Shown here in pieces: positions 33,487-43,640 of a stretch of DNA of 64,000 nt (positions are counted from its first letter, which is position 1; each line of letters starts with the position of its first letter). Both the position numbers and the translations under genes were made by a program. This DNA is from a virus. Under the pieces are notes generated by a model, which had not been told where the DNA came from, did not search any database, and saw only the letters and a list, made by a program, of their open reading frames with translations. The stretch lies in IMG/VR virus record IMGVR_UViG_3300009774_000008, positions 1 to 64,000 of that record. One strand, written 5' to 3'.

Positions 33487-33969
33487 TTATATCCCCAATG
33501 ATGGTGCAACGAACTCTTCTAATATTTCAGCATCATCGAACGTGAAGTCCATGCTCTCGTCCATTATTTCTGACTCTACATCAAACTTAGCGAGAATAAC
33601 AGAATCAAGAGAGCAGTTCTTCAGCATGGTGCTTTGAGTACCAATTGAACTTGCAGGGTCTGTGTTCATTACCAGCACATCGAAGTATACCGGAATACCA
33701 GTCTTGATGTACTGAGCAGCCATTTTGCGGAAGATTGAAGTGGTATAGAATATTGACAAAGATCCAGTACCTGTCCATCCGTTTGGCTTATGCTGTTCGC
33801 CTCTTCTTCCTAGAGTCTTAACTGCGGTTTTATTGATTTGGCACTTAGCTTCCAAATTCTTACCGTAGAACATATCCTCTACTGTGGAGTTTCCAGCACT
33901 GTCTTTGATTGTAATCTTGGCCGTAGCTTCCTGACCTGAAATTGTATCTCCAGCTTTAAGATAACCCAT
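33487..33969 (-). CDS. XkdM-like tail tube protein
   Basis: 160 aa. DTISGQEATAKITIKDSAGN, then NLEAKCQINKTAVKTLGRRG with QHKPNGWTGTGSLSIFYTTS is the PBSX XkdM (DUF2001) tube signature. It forms the inner tube of the contractile tail. It follows the sheath gene as in PBSX. Confidence 0.92.
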   Translation of the reverse strand: MGYLKAGDTISGQEATAKITIKDSAGNSTVEDMFYGKNLEAKCQINKTAVKTLGRRGEQHKPNGWTGTGSLSIFYTTSIFRKMAAQYIKTGIPVYFDVLVMNTDPASSIGTQSTMLKNCSLDSVILAKFDVESEIMDESMDFTFDDAEILEEFVAPSLGI

Positions 33970-33986
33970 CTATTTTTCCTCCTCTC

Positions 33987-35351
33987 TTATGCGTCCACAT
34001 TTACAGTCATGTATAATTTTTCCATGCTGTCAACAGGCTGAATAACTAAATCAACAACTACACCTTCTACCGTCGCTCCTGGTAATACTATAATATCAGC
34101 AGCTCCGTCAAAGTTCTGAACAGCGCCGATAGTTACTAAAGAATCAATAAAAGTTATTAGCTCTGACTTATAAACACTTCTACCAATATTGTTATTATCG
34201 ACCTTGCCTGCATAATTTCTGTTGAAAACTAATGCAGTTGTGTTACCAATTTCATCCAAGCAACGAATTACTCTATTCTTACAAAAAGCGTAATTCTTGT
34301 CAACTGTGAACGTGTGCAAGCAATTGATATCCTGTTCCACGACCACAGCACCATCTTGACGATAGCTTAATAGGAACCAACCCAATTTAAGTTGGTCTGA
34401 GATTAAGTTTTCTGCTATATAACCAATTATCTCAGTTGCACTCGGAACTTCATATGCTGTGCGACTTTGATTGATATTTGAACCAGCTGTCATACTAGCT
34501 ACCCAAAGTGGGAATAGTTCTAAGGTAACTATATCATTCAAGGTTTTAAATCCCTGCTTAACTGAAATAATACCTTCAAAGTCGGCTGATACATCGTTGT
34601 ATACAACGGCCTGTACTTTCTTACCCAAATCATTTCTAAGAGATTTAATTTTGGCAATTACTAATGGAGGAATCAAAGCATCTACTGTCTGTATCGCCAT
34701 ACACTGCCATTGAGCTGTGGTTACAAGATTGAAATAGTCTGTGTAGGTAGCACTAACAACCAAGCCATTAGTTCCAGCTAGTAGTGGTGCTCCTGACGTT
34801 GCAGTAATTACTGCAGCTTCTTGTCCAACCGCTACTGTAAAATTTATCCACTCTGACTCGATACTTTTAAAATCACCCATTATAATAACATTGAATGTTT
34901 CTTTAAGTATAGAATTAAAGTATACATTTACTTCATACTGACCAACTTGTGGTCTTCCTGCAATTATAGCCACTTCCAGCTTATTACCAGTAGTACCTGC
35001 ATGCTTGGCAATAGCTGTAAGATTAGCGTTAATAACTGCACTAGCTTTAACACCTCCAGTATCAGCTCTGAATAACAGTGCTTTGTAACAACCTGACAAT
35101 GCCAATCGATAAGAAAGACTTTCTACATTATCAGCTGCAGTACAACCTATCTTAGCTAGACTCGACCCATCCAACAAATCAGTTCCATAAAGCTCTATTA
35201 GAACTCCATTAGGACCCCATGTCATTGGAAGTGCTGCGGTCATTATTCCTCTAGTACCAATTGCACCGATTGCTTTAGGAACAGATTTAAAATTAATATA
35301 TGCTCCCGGTCTTTGTTTATTTTGAACGGTCCAAGTACCTCCTGCTGGCAT
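33987..35351 (-). CDS. Tail sheath protein (XkdK-like)
   Basis: 454 aa. The N-terminus AGGTWTVQNKQRPGAYINFK is the XkdK start; conserved blocks VVEQDINCLHTFTVDKNYAF and RVIRCLDEIGN are in the C-terminal half, the part that interlocks subunits. A sheath gene shows the virion is a myovirus. It precedes the tube gene. Confidence 0.95.
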   Translation of the reverse strand: MPAGGTWTVQNKQRPGAYINFKSVPKAIGAIGTRGIMTAALPMTWGPNGVLIELYGTDLLDGSSLAKIGCTAADNVESLSYRLALSGCYKALLFRADTGGVKASAVINANLTAIAKHAGTTGNKLEVAIIAGRPQVGQYEVNVYFNSILKETFNVIIMGDFKSIESEWINFTVAVGQEAAVITATSGAPLLAGTNGLVVSATYTDYFNLVTTAQWQCMAIQTVDALIPPLVIAKIKSLRNDLGKKVQAVVYNDVSADFEGIISVKQGFKTLNDIVTLELFPLWVASMTAGSNINQSRTAYEVPSATEIIGYIAENLISDQLKLGWFLLSYRQDGAVVVEQDINCLHTFTVDKNYAFCKNRVIRCLDEIGNTTALVFNRNYAGKVDNNNIGRSVYKSELITFIDSLVTIGAVQNFDGAADIIVLPGATVEGVVVDLVIQPVDSMEKLYMTVNVDA

Positions 35352-35352
35352 A

Positions 35353-35796
35353 TTACTTCACCCCTTCTCTATGAATTAGTGTTCCCATATCAGGATTGCT
35401 AGTAATAACTTCCTTCACTTTAAATGCATACCCTACTATAATATGTAGGACTCCATCTTGTGTTTTCCACTCAAGTGAACGAGACTTAACTTTCTGATTG
35501 GAAACGGTTATTATATTTAGTGTATCAATCATTTTTTCAGCTACTTTTCTAGCCCATACCTCTATATCTGTAGCTTCATCTTTAGGATGTACTCGTATAT
35601 CTAATAAGTAATCCCTTTGTGCCCTTCCTCTTAACTCGTTGGTGTGAACAGCATTAAGCTGTTGAATGAAGGCATATGGCTTAGCCACATTTTGAAGTGG
35701 TTTATTCTTATATACCCTTAAAATTTCAATGGATGTAAAATAAGATACAATATTAACTGCTACTGCACTCACTATTTCCTCACCAGTTAACGCCAA
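35353..35796 (-). CDS. Tail terminator-like protein (DUF6838-like)
   Basis: 147 aa. The position between the HK97 gp10-like protein and sheath, plus IVSYFTSIEILRVYKNKP, AFIQQLNAVHTNELRGRAQR and a C-terminal YAFKVKEV, matches the small phage tail-completion proteins (XkdJ region of PBSX). It likely caps the tail tube at the head end. Confidence 0.75.
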   Translation of the reverse strand: MALTGEEIVSAVAVNIVSYFTSIEILRVYKNKPLQNVAKPYAFIQQLNAVHTNELRGRAQRDYLLDIRVHPKDEATDIEVWARKVAEKMIDTLNIITVSNQKVKSRSLEWKTQDGVLHIIVGYAFKVKEVITSNPDMGTLIHREGVK

Positions 35797-36210
35797 TTAC
35801 AACACCCCCAACTTAGCTAAAAAAGCTGTAAACTCAACATCAAATCTTTGTGGAATATTTCTATCTACTTCGTCTAGTGCTACTGTCATCATAAAGTATC
35901 CATTAACCCAATCTCCACTACCTTCAGTTGCTCCTGACTTATATGGTTTGGCGTGACCGTATTCTACAAAAGTAGCATAAACCATAGGATTCACAAACCA
36001 TACTTTTAAGTTTTCACCTTGTTTAGTTATTCCATCTAATTTCCAATGATTACGCAAATCACCTGTATCTACAGGAGTTCTAGGTTTTACACTTGCAAGG
36101 AACCGCATCCCTTGATTTAATAAAAATGTGTTCATCCAAGCATCAAACTGACTCGCCATATTCGTAAAGTTATTCACATACCTCTGAAAATCACTGCTAT
36201 CAAATCCCAT
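35797..36210 (-). CDS. HK97 gp10-like tail-completion protein
   Basis: 137 aa. VKPRTPVDTGDLRNHWKLDG is the gp10 family motif, followed by VYATFVEYGHAKPYKSGATE. It joins the neck in many siphoviruses and myoviruses. Overlaps the upstream gene by 1 nt. Confidence 0.88.
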   Translation of the reverse strand: MGFDSSDFQRYVNNFTNMASQFDAWMNTFLLNQGMRFLASVKPRTPVDTGDLRNHWKLDGITKQGENLKVWFVNPMVYATFVEYGHAKPYKSGATEGSGDWVNGYFMMTVALDEVDRNIPQRFDVEFTAFLAKLGVL

Positions 36211-36599
36211 TATGCACTTTCCTTTATATAAAATAAGGCTTCTTTGTGAGTGACATAAATACTAGGTAAACCAATCTGTCCTAAATACGTCGATAATATG
36301 ACGGCGTCCTCGCGCAATTTATTGACAGATATATAATCTCCTGGTTTAATGTCAACTGAAACACTACAAAATATTTTAGGTGATAATACAATGGGTACTT
36401 GGTCATCCGCAGAATCGTTCGGTCTTTCCATTCCTGTAAAGGATAACCTACATGGAATATTGGTGTATAACCATTGAGTAGGAAGAATAGAATCTGTAGT
36501 ACCATCAGCATTTGTTTGTTCAATATATCTTTTAATACTCATCACATCGGTAAAAGTGGAGGCTATGATTTTTCCAAAAGATGCTAATCTCATCACCAT
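36210..36599 (-). CDS. Head-tail joining / stopper-like protein (XkdH-like)
   Basis: 129 aa. Beta-rich (SIKRYIEQTNADGTTDSILP, YTNIPCRLSFTG, SPKIFCSVSVDIKPGDYISV), in the exact neck position between connector and gp10-like genes. This is consistent with a head-closure protein. Overlaps its upstream neighbour by 7 nt. Confidence 0.75.
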   Translation of the reverse strand: MVMRLASFGKIIASTFTDVMSIKRYIEQTNADGTTDSILPTQWLYTNIPCRLSFTGMERPNDSADDQVPIVLSPKIFCSVSVDIKPGDYISVNKLREDAVILSTYLGQIGLPSIYVTHKEALFYIKESA

Positions 36600-36973
36600 A
36601 ACCTCCTAAACATATTCAGTTGCTGATTGTAATTCATCAATAATCCATCTAAATTAGCTTTATGACCCTTTAGAATTGACGAACTACCTCCGAGCTGGAC
36701 TGAAGTGTCACCAATTTTTATGTTGGTTACTTCTCTGATGTCAATAGTATCAATTGAAGCTAGTACATTTTTGTTTATTTCCAAGTTATAGTTTAGAAGG
36801 TCAATTGACAGATTACACCAAGTAAATTTAAGAGCATCCGGAATTATTGAGATGTCACAATAGTTGAGGATTGCTTGTTCCACTTCTTGGAGTGCTAAAG
36901 TCATCTGTGGTTCTGTAAAAGAGTTGCCTGTAACTTTAGCACTAATTATCACCATTAAATCTGAATATACCAT
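36593..36973 (-). CDS. Head-tail connector / adaptor protein (YqbG-like)
   Basis: 126 aa. Helical N-terminus (LALQEVEQAILNYCDISIIP, CNLSIDLLNYNLE), then VTNIKIGDTSVQLGGSS, typical of the gp6/gp15-like adaptor that sits under the portal. It follows the capsid gene group. Confidence 0.8.
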   Translation of the reverse strand: MVYSDLMVIISAKVTGNSFTEPQMTLALQEVEQAILNYCDISIIPDALKFTWCNLSIDLLNYNLEINKNVLASIDTIDIREVTNIKIGDTSVQLGGSSSILKGHKANLDGLLMNYNQQLNMFRRLW

Positions 36974-36990
36974 TGACGTCCTCCACTAAA

Positions 36991-37239
36991 CTATTTTGTA
37001 TTCTGAGCCCTAGATGTTTTCTTCTCTATTTCTTTTTCAGGCTCTTTTTCAGGGTCAATACCTGGTTCAAGATCTGGTTCTTTGTCAGGAACTTTAGGTA
37101 TCTCTACTGAAGTTTCTATAATAGAGGCCCCATCTTTTTCTAATGATTCTAAATCTGCATCTGTTACATCAATTGATGTATTAGCTGCATATAATACTCC
37201 ATTATATTTTACCTCTGTCTTAAACTGAACCTTTGCCAT
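36991..37239 (-). CDS. Small head-associated protein (YqbF-like)
   Basis: 82 aa. VKYNGVLYAANTSIDVTDAD and LEKDGASII resemble the N-terminal fold of YqbF-type proteins downstream of skin/PBSX-type capsid genes. The rest is a Pro/Glu/Lys-rich acidic tail (PDKEPDLEPGIDPEKEPEKE). Possibly a capsid accessory. Confidence 0.65.
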   Translation of the reverse strand: MAKVQFKTEVKYNGVLYAANTSIDVTDADLESLEKDGASIIETSVEIPKVPDKEPDLEPGIDPEKEPEKEIEKKTSRAQNTK

Positions 37240-37257
37240 TAAATTATCCTCTCTCTC

Positions 37258-38331
37258 TTAGTACTTGATATTGAATACATTCCCCATGTTTTCGAATGAA
37301 GGAAGAACAATTTCAGATACCCAATTGATGATGTTTACAGGAAGAGCAATCTTCTCTGTGGAAACAGCAACGCCTAAGTTAACAATAGACACATTCGCCA
37401 AAGTGTTTCCTGACATAAGGTCTGCTTCTTCTGGAGTTGTACCATACCAAGTTTTTCCAAGTGCCCCCTCTGGAAGGAATGTCATCTGTCCAGCTGCGGG
37501 ATAGAAATATTGGTCAGTCTTGTTGACATCTTTGTACATTTTGTCATATATCTGGAAACGAATCTTTGTCTTATTTTCAATATAAGTTTTCATCATTTCA
37601 TCAGTTAAGATGACATTCTGACCTGCTGTTGGATTGAGGTCCAATCTGATCTTTTCATTCAACATAATATCTAACCAAGTGTCGTATCCTAATATAGCTC
37701 TTGTGAGCGTAATTCCCTTTTGAGAAGCTTTACGTTTCATTGCTATAATGTCGAGGACTGGATTACTAACAACATGGTCAGACCATTTAGCGGTGGTTAG
37801 CAACGTAGTTACATTAGAACCCGCCCAAGTACCTGATGGGTCGTAGTTGTAGCTATAATTTACAACAACACCTGAGTCAGCTGGGGAAGCAATTGAAAAT
37901 GCGCCGTTAGCTAACAATTTCATACGCATAATTTCTGGAGTTATCATTGCTCCGTCGATTAAGCCTTTTGTATCATCAAAGATTCTAGTGATTGCTTGCT
38001 GAGCATAAGCACTATTATTCGCTTCCGCAAACATTAGTAATTGCTGCCTATCTTCCTCACCGAGCCTCATCGCTTCTCTGAAAAATGGCATTTTAGTGCT
38101 TTCGGTACTAACTCCACCTCTATCTCTGAGTGTAGGTTTAGTATCGAATGCTGATGGCATTAATGCGATTGGCAGTGAATCATATCCTTTAATCCATTCT
38201 AACTTGAGGCCCATTTTCTTATCTGCTGGAAATAAAGCTTCGCCTAGGAATGGGATACGGTTTGATTCTATTGTCTCGTAGTACGAGGCAACTGATTTTG
38301 ATGTTACTAAGTCAAAAATACTTTTAGGCAT
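37258..38331 (-). CDS. Major capsid protein (HK97 fold, gpE-type)
   Basis: 357 aa, usual for the lambda gpE-like family. IPFLGEALFPADKKMGLKLE, then LGEEDRQQLL, and a conserved end (LPVNIINWVSEIVLPSFENM) identify it. It forms the icosahedral shell. It is preceded by decoration- and scaffold-type genes. Confidence 0.92.
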   Translation of the reverse strand: MPKSIFDLVTSKSVASYYETIESNRIPFLGEALFPADKKMGLKLEWIKGYDSLPIALMPSAFDTKPTLRDRGGVSTESTKMPFFREAMRLGEEDRQQLLMFAEANNSAYAQQAITRIFDDTKGLIDGAMITPEIMRMKLLANGAFSIASPADSGVVVNYSYNYDPSGTWAGSNVTTLLTTAKWSDHVVSNPVLDIIAMKRKASQKGITLTRAILGYDTWLDIMLNEKIRLDLNPTAGQNVILTDEMMKTYIENKTKIRFQIYDKMYKDVNKTDQYFYPAAGQMTFLPEGALGKTWYGTTPEEADLMSGNTLANVSIVNLGVAVSTEKIALPVNIINWVSEIVLPSFENMGNVFNIKY

Positions 38332-38356
38332 TATTTTTTACCCTCCTCTTCTAATA

Positions 38357-38677
38357 TTATAAGAAATAAACTCCAACCATTGCAGTCTTTGCAAGCGCAA
38401 CAGGTGCTACTGGGAGTGCAGTGGTTTTAATGAAACCGTGAATAACTACAGCTCCATTTTGGTCTCCGTCAGTTACATCCATATCACTAAGAACAACCCC
38501 AACTGCGGTGGCGTCGTTTAGAGGATAAATAGTACCGGCTTTGACAATCTTTCTACCGTCGACAACTACGGAAAGAGTACTGTCTTTTGCAAACAATCTA
38601 CCTACTGCTACATAGTGGTCCGGAAATGCCAAAATTCCTTTAGCTGAACCGTACGTGTTTACTTTGTGTTCAATCAT
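38357..38677 (-). CDS. Head decoration protein (gpD-like)
   Basis: 106 aa. KAGTIYPLNDATAVGVVLSD followed by GAVVIHGFIKTTALP is the pattern of small capsid-decorating proteins that stabilise the shell at its threefold axes. It lies between scaffold and capsid genes. Confidence 0.8.
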   Translation of the reverse strand: MIEHKVNTYGSAKGILAFPDHYVAVGRLFAKDSTLSVVVDGRKIVKAGTIYPLNDATAVGVVLSDMDVTDGDQNGAVVIHGFIKTTALPVAPVALAKTAMVGVYFL

Positions 38678-38693
38678 TTCGTATTATACCTCC

Positions 38694-39329
38694 CTATTTA
38701 AAATAAGTTTCCGCTGCTTTTGCAGCAATTGCGTCTGAACCTGTTTTTAATTTTGCTAGGTTTTGTCCGAATAGTAAACCCTCATCCTTACTCGCATCAC
38801 CTTTTTCACCGCTTGCTGCCGGAGCAGTACCAAACAACCAACCTGATGGTTTAGTATCTTTATTATCTTCAGCTTTGAAGTAGTGTGGTTTAGCTTTCTG
38901 TAGAGTGTCTAATTGTTCGGTTAAGCCTGATTCAATCTTGCCGTCTTTAAACACAATTTTATTTGCATCTAATCTAGGCAGTACATCATCGACGTCAACA
39001 ACCCTACTCTGAATCTCGAATTTAATAGCTGCGTCCATTTGAGCTTTAAGCAAATCCCCATCAAACTTATCTTTGGCTTCCTTATTATCTTTCTGTAAAG
39101 AGTCCACTTTAATTTGAAGTTGTTCGGCTGTTCCTTTGAATGCTCCGAGATCTTTAATTTGTTTGTCCCTGTCATCTACTTGACTTTTTAAAGTCTTGCC
39201 AGTTTCTCTCTCAGCATCAAAAGTTGCTTTTGGGATATACTCTCCATCGATTGATTTCTTATGGATGGCCAATACTGCTGTTGCTTGCGCCTCTGTTAAA
39301 CCAGCTGCAATTAAATCTTCCTTCTTCAT
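38694..39329 (-). CDS. Scaffolding protein (GP20-like)
   Basis: 211 aa. Highly charged coiled coil (TLKSQVDDRDKQIKDLGAFK, LQIKVDSLQKDNKEAKDKFD) with N-terminal EEDL-type helix and the C-terminal IESGLTEQLDTLQKAKPHYF block that binds capsid. Typical phage scaffold. A promoter lies upstream at 39412-39440. Confidence 0.9.
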   Translation of the reverse strand: MKKEDLIAAGLTEAQATAVLAIHKKSIDGEYIPKATFDAERETGKTLKSQVDDRDKQIKDLGAFKGTAEQLQIKVDSLQKDNKEAKDKFDGDLLKAQMDAAIKFEIQSRVVDVDDVLPRLDANKIVFKDGKIESGLTEQLDTLQKAKPHYFKAEDNKDTKPSGWLFGTAPAASGEKGDASKDEGLLFGQNLAKLKTGSDAIAAKAAETYFK

Positions 39330-39411
39330 ATAGTTGGTTCCCCCTTAAAATTATAACCCTCGACTTTTTTCGGTGGTCGTCTCCACCTGAGATTATATAT
39401 TGCTTAGTTCT

Positions 39412-39440
39412 ATTATAGTACAAATTACTCTATTTGTAAA
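39412..39440 (-). promoter_or_regulatory. Promoter TTTACA-17-TATAAT
   Basis: On the minus strand TTTACA (39440-39435), 17 nt, TATAAT (39417-39412). It drives the scaffold and capsid genes. The 5' leader (39330-39411) holds a short GGTGG/CCACC hairpin with no U-tract. Confidence 0.75.
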
Positions 39441-39458
39441 TGGGTTATCTTAAATATA

Positions 39459-40532
39459 TTACTTCGGTCGATATTTCTTTGTGAACCCCAATAGTCTATC
39501 CTTTTGGTCGTCTGGGGCGTATTGTTTAATCCATTCTTCCTGTGTCATCTTACGAGGAACTTTAATGTTCTTTCCATTCTCATCTTTAGCAATACGTTCT
39601 GTTGCCGCATCATCCTCGAAATAAGGAATAGTGGTGGACCTACAATTTACATGCATCGGAGGATAATTAACATTAACAGAAGCCTGCGAAACCTTTCCGA
39701 TGAACCCATCCAGTCCTCTACATATTTCAGATGTTCTCATATCCAAGGTAGCTAAAAATTGATACTTCTCAACTCCGCAGGATTTGTAGGCATCCAAGGC
39801 GGACTGATTGCATAAGTTATTAATCTCAGTTCTAGCAAGAGCCCTACCTTTGGACTTGGACACATTCAACTGTTTGGCAATTATATCTCCGAGAGTGTTA
39901 GCATTAAGACCCATCGAGAAAGAACGAGGTAAAACTGTTTGTATAGTTTTAACGAGGAGGTCTTTATCAGCCCATATCCTATCGCTATAATTTTTACCGT
40001 CCCACCTAGTTTTTACTGCTTTCTCTACTCCCCTAGCATCGATAGCATCAAACTTAACAGCAACCTCGATACCCTGTGCTATATTAAAGTAATTAGTATA
40101 GTAGGAAGCCAAATAATTAGTTTCCATTAATGCTTGCGTAGAGCTGTGCTGCTCAGCCTTAACTCTTTCTATTTGATACCTAATACTAGACTCGAGAGAT
40201 TCAAGTCTAGTAATGTAAACCTTCTTGCCCAATGCTTGTAAATACGCAGAAAACTCCTTGGATAGACCCATTTGCTGTGCCATAGCGTACCATTCACGTA
40301 GTAACACCTGATATGATTTTAGCTCTTGGCTATTTAGCCTTCTTCTTGCCTCTTCATAAGGAATTTTATTCTCTTTGGCGTACTTTTGAAAAAATGATTC
40401 TATTTCCTTCCTTATTGAAATCAAAGCTAAGTCATACGCTTGAATGAGTCGGGTCTCATAATCCACCACAGATAGTTCTCCCGCTAATATCATATATTCG
40501 AATCTTTGGTCCCAATAATCTTTTGCTCTCAT
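39459..40532 (-). CDS. Minor head protein (SPP1 gp7 / Mu F-like)
   Basis: 357 aa. The C-terminal block RALARTEINNLCNQSALDAY, LATLDMRTSEICRGLDG and YPPMHVNCRSTTIPYFED is the phage head-morphogenesis (Mu F) signature. Helical N-terminal half. It associates with portal and capsid interior and may protect or deliver DNA. It follows the portal and a small Cys protein. Confidence 0.9.
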   Translation of the reverse strand: MRAKDYWDQRFEYMILAGELSVVDYETRLIQAYDLALISIRKEIESFFQKYAKENKIPYEEARRRLNSQELKSYQVLLREWYAMAQQMGLSKEFSAYLQALGKKVYITRLESLESSIRYQIERVKAEQHSSTQALMETNYLASYYTNYFNIAQGIEVAVKFDAIDARGVEKAVKTRWDGKNYSDRIWADKDLLVKTIQTVLPRSFSMGLNANTLGDIIAKQLNVSKSKGRALARTEINNLCNQSALDAYKSCGVEKYQFLATLDMRTSEICRGLDGFIGKVSQASVNVNYPPMHVNCRSTTIPYFEDDAATERIAKDENGKNIKVPRKMTQEEWIKQYAPDDQKDRLLGFTKKYRPK

Positions 40533-40771
40533 TTAAGTTCACCTCCATGCTTCAATCCTTGTTCGTACCCCGTAACAAAAGAACTGACTTCCTCACAACC
40601 ACATTCTATGCAAGTATACTTACAACCCAGCTTGTGTGGTATTTTAGTGAAAATGTGCATCGGACAGTTCTCTTGCTTCGAACGATTTAATCTAACCTCT
40701 GCTAATATAGCTTTGAATTTATCTTCTCCGCCAGCTAAGTCTATCATTGCCTGCCTCACACTCTTCTCCAT
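40529..40771 (-). CDS. Small Cys-rich protein between portal and minor head genes
   Basis: 80 aa. Four Cys in ENCPMHIFT...CKYTCIECGCEE could hold one zinc. It overlaps neighbours at both ends by 1-4 nt. Phages often carry small zinc proteins at this site; role in the head unknown. Confidence 0.7.
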   Translation of the reverse strand: MEKSVRQAMIDLAGGEDKFKAILAEVRLNRSKQENCPMHIFTKIPHKLGCKYTCIECGCEEVSSFVTGYEQGLKHGGELK

Positions 40772-42303
40772 TATTTAGCCGTCCTTTGACCTGTGGTAGC
40801 TTTTGTCGCAGATGCCGACACAGCATACTCAGCTTCTAGGTCTAATGTTACTCCTGTTTCTGCTAACAAGGATTCCATTTCCTTACTAGCATCCATAACC
40901 CAAGGATGATTAGCAGCTATTGTCTTTCCGGAGATAATACCCGCACTGGTAAAGCAATTTTGGATTGTCTCGGACTCATTAATAATAACATCTGTATTGA
41001 AAATGACATTATATTTAACTCGAGTATAATCTTTATTAAACTTTGCTAATATATCCTGCTGGATAAACCAAATGAGTTGCATAAGAGCCCACTCTACTTC
41101 AGTACTCCAATCAACACAATCTGAATCTAAATCTCCATACATAAATCTAAGAGCTACACCCGATGTGTCGTTAATATCTTTATCAGCTGTATTTATTCCT
41201 TGACCAAATTCATATATGTCTTTTCTAATTCTATCGAGATGTTTATCTACCTGCTCTATATTTAATGGCTGCTCGAGAGCTTTAGCATCACCATCACCCT
41301 GTACAAAAATAGAACGATACTGATTCTTATTGTGTACAAATTCTTCTTTAGAAGCTCCGTCATAGTTTTTAATTACAATCATTGAGTTCGGGAAGTCATC
41401 TATATTATTAGCAACTCCGCTTGTCTTCTTGTCGTACTCATCAACTAGACTTTTAATTCTAATCAAAAGACTCTGTTCGTCTGGGTCATACTTAAATGGG
41501 ATAAAAGGAATGTTCACCCAGTTAACTCCGACATCTTTGAGTTCTTTTTCGTCATTAGGCATTCTAACCGTAAAGTTATGTGACAAGGCCTGCTTAGTTT
41601 CATCAATCTTTAGTACACCGTCCGCATTGTATGCATAATGGTATACACCTTCATGAGTATAGTAGTCTACGAATTTAAGCTCCTTCTTGATTCCTCCGAT
41701 ATACTGTTCTACCATATATTTACGAACAACAGCATCTAAAACAGTATGGTCGCTGTCAGCCCACAATGGAATAACCTCTTCTGGTGCAATACGCTTAAAT
41801 TTCAAGCTTCCTACTTCGTCATAATAAACTAACAACCAACCGAGACCCTTCATGATGGAATCCCTACCAGTATTTTTAATTAGCTTGAAAAAACCTTTGT
41901 CGAAATACTCGCCCACAGCTAGGAACATTTTATCCGCTTCTACATCAGCTGCTTTCTGAGGAGAAAGGATAAATGGTTTCCCCAACATATACCCAATTTT
42001 TTGCCTAGTTAACTTCTTGAAAAAATTGTGAGTTAACTTGTTATTAGCGAGAACTTTAGACTCCATTAGAATAGCTTGAAGTGATTGTGGGTCTCTTCCA
42101 ATTACCATTCTCTTTGCTTCTGTTATGTCGTTCTCATTATTATAATACATCTCCGCAACATCCATATACTTTCTAAATTTACTATTCTCAAATTCCGCAA
42201 TTATAGTAGTTAGAAAAGCAGTCTGTTCCGAACCGATATTTGAAGACTCTGCTATCTGCTGTGATACTACCTGAGTCTGACGACCTTCAATAAATGTGTA
42301 CAA
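40771..42303 (-). CDS. Portal protein (SPP1 gp6-like)
   Basis: 510 aa. Conserved blocks YMDVAEMYYNNENDITEAKR, NNKLTHNFFKKLTRQKIGYM then LGKPF, and NTSGVALRF-like DTSGVALRFMYGDLDSDC are typical of SPP1-type portals, the dodecameric DNA gate. The promoter at 42343-42371 precedes it. Confidence 0.93.
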   Translation of the reverse strand: MYTFIEGRQTQVVSQQIAESSNIGSEQTAFLTTIIAEFENSKFRKYMDVAEMYYNNENDITEAKRMVIGRDPQSLQAILMESKVLANNKLTHNFFKKLTRQKIGYMLGKPFILSPQKAADVEADKMFLAVGEYFDKGFFKLIKNTGRDSIMKGLGWLLVYYDEVGSLKFKRIAPEEVIPLWADSDHTVLDAVVRKYMVEQYIGGIKKELKFVDYYTHEGVYHYAYNADGVLKIDETKQALSHNFTVRMPNDEKELKDVGVNWVNIPFIPFKYDPDEQSLLIRIKSLVDEYDKKTSGVANNIDDFPNSMIVIKNYDGASKEEFVHNKNQYRSIFVQGDGDAKALEQPLNIEQVDKHLDRIRKDIYEFGQGINTADKDINDTSGVALRFMYGDLDSDCVDWSTEVEWALMQLIWFIQQDILAKFNKDYTRVKYNVIFNTDVIINESETIQNCFTSAGIISGKTIAANHPWVMDASKEMESLLAETGVTLDLEAEYAVSASATKATTGQRTAK

Positions 42304-42342
42304 ATTATCACCCCTCCTTAAAATTTTTAATTATCACCCTTA

Positions 42343-42371
42343 ATTATATAGTAGTAACCGAGTAAAGTAAA
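42343..42371 (-). promoter_or_regulatory. Promoter TTTACT-17-TATAAT
   Basis: On the minus strand TTTACT (42371-42366), 17 nt, TATAAT (42348-42343), in the gap between terminase and portal genes. Confidence 0.7.
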
Positions 42372-42373
42372 GA

Positions 42374-43639
42374 TTAAAAAGAGAAATTGTTCTGTCCTAT
42401 TTTTTCGCAAGCATACCTAAACGCATCCATTAGATGGTTGTAATCCTCTATAGGAACATTTAATACTCTGCCATCTTTATCTTTATCCCATATATAGTTG
42501 TTCAGTTCCACTAGCACATTAACACAAGCGGGGTGAACAAATATCTTATAATCCTGTAATTTAAGTATACCAGCCCTAACTGAATCTGGACCTTTTTTAG
42601 CTGGTCTGATTCTTTGTATGCCAAAAGTTCTAACCTCCTCAATTGATTTTGGCTCGGAACTATCAGCCACAATCAAATTCTTGTGATGTTGATGCTCTTT
42701 TATTCTCTCAGCTATCATTATATTAGTTAGTTTATATTCATAAAATTCATCAAAAATAAAGATTTGTTTTTCCTTTTCGTTTACCATACATGCAATAAAT
42801 CCAGTTGGGTCATTTGTGAACCCCCAATCCAGTCCATAAACCTCTTGATATATAGGTTTACTGTGTCTGTCTGTGGAATTCCTTAACTCTTGTATATTGA
42901 AATCAAGCTCTTGCCAATTTGTAAATACTAGACCCTCTGCAACACCCCAACCGCCTAATCCTTCTATTTGATATCGACGAGAATTCTTTTTCTTCATTTC
43001 TTCGAACACAGCTAAATCCGCTGCATCTAAAAACTCGTTGCACATATAGTTGGTGGTCAGGCAAAGCAAATTAGTAGTATTACCTTTATCATATTCATCG
43101 AAGAATCTTTTCTTCAACCATATGTTCTCTGACCAAGGGTTAAAAGTGAAAGTAATTTGTTTGAAATAACCTTCAGGTACTTTACCTCTAATAGATAAAT
43201 CCAGTTTGTTGAATTCTTCTTCATTAGATATTTGGAATGCTTCTTCTATCCATACCCAGCAGAGGAAACCGATTTCAACTGTAATAGATGTTATAGACTG
43301 AGGGTCATCAAATCCTCTAAATAATACTTTCTGTCCAGTAGGTAAGTAAGTAAGCTCAAGAGGATTCATAGTAGCTTTCCACGAGCCGCCAACACCTAAC
43401 TGATTGATAGCCCATTTTAATTGGGCATAAGTACTGTCACGGTGAGTATTAAAGTATCGTCTAATGACGACTGCGTTTGCTAGTGGGTATTTCATTATAT
43501 TAGTAATAAGCCAAAAAGCCATAGTACAACTCTTCTTCGACCCTCTACCACCTTTAAGTACTCGGTATCGACCTTTAAAGTTCCAGAAAGCACCGTACCC
43601 ATTACCTATCTTATCCGGCAAATATATTTTAGATTTCAT
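42374..43639 (-). CDS. terL: Terminase large subunit (PBSX family)
   Basis: 421 aa. Walker A GGRGSKKS (30-37), Walker B VWIEEA, then nuclease acidic residues in [21 protein letters not shown] and NHLMDAFRY. It packages DNA and cuts it. The small terminase is not adjacent but lies 10 kb away (53622-54098) across the early region. Preceded by a 58-aa ORF. Confidence 0.95.
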   Translation of the reverse strand: MKSKIYLPDKIGNGYGAFWNFKGRYRVLKGGRGSKKSCTMAFWLITNIMKYPLANAVVIRRYFNTHRDSTYAQLKWAINQLGVGGSWKATMNPLELTYLPTGQKVLFRGFDDPQSITSITVEIGFLCWVWIEEAFQISNEEEFNKLDLSIRGKVPEGYFKQITFTFNPWSENIWLKKRFFDEYDKGNTTNLLCLTTNYMCNEFLDAADLAVFEEMKKKNSRRYQIEGLGGWGVAEGLVFTNWQELDFNIQELRNSTDRHSKPIYQEVYGLDWGFTNDPTGFIACMVNEKEKQIFIFDEFYEYKLTNIMIAERIKEHQHHKNLIVADSSEPKSIEEVRTFGIQRIRPAKKGPDSVRAGILKLQDYKIFVHPACVNVLVELNNYIWDKDKDGRVLNVPIEDYNHLMDAFRYACEKIGQNNFSF

Positions 43640-43640
43640 A

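Noticed and set aside
39368-39388. GGTGG/CCACC hairpin as a terminator before the scaffold gene
   Set aside because: It has no U-tract on the relevant strand and lies downstream of the promoter, in the 5' leader.
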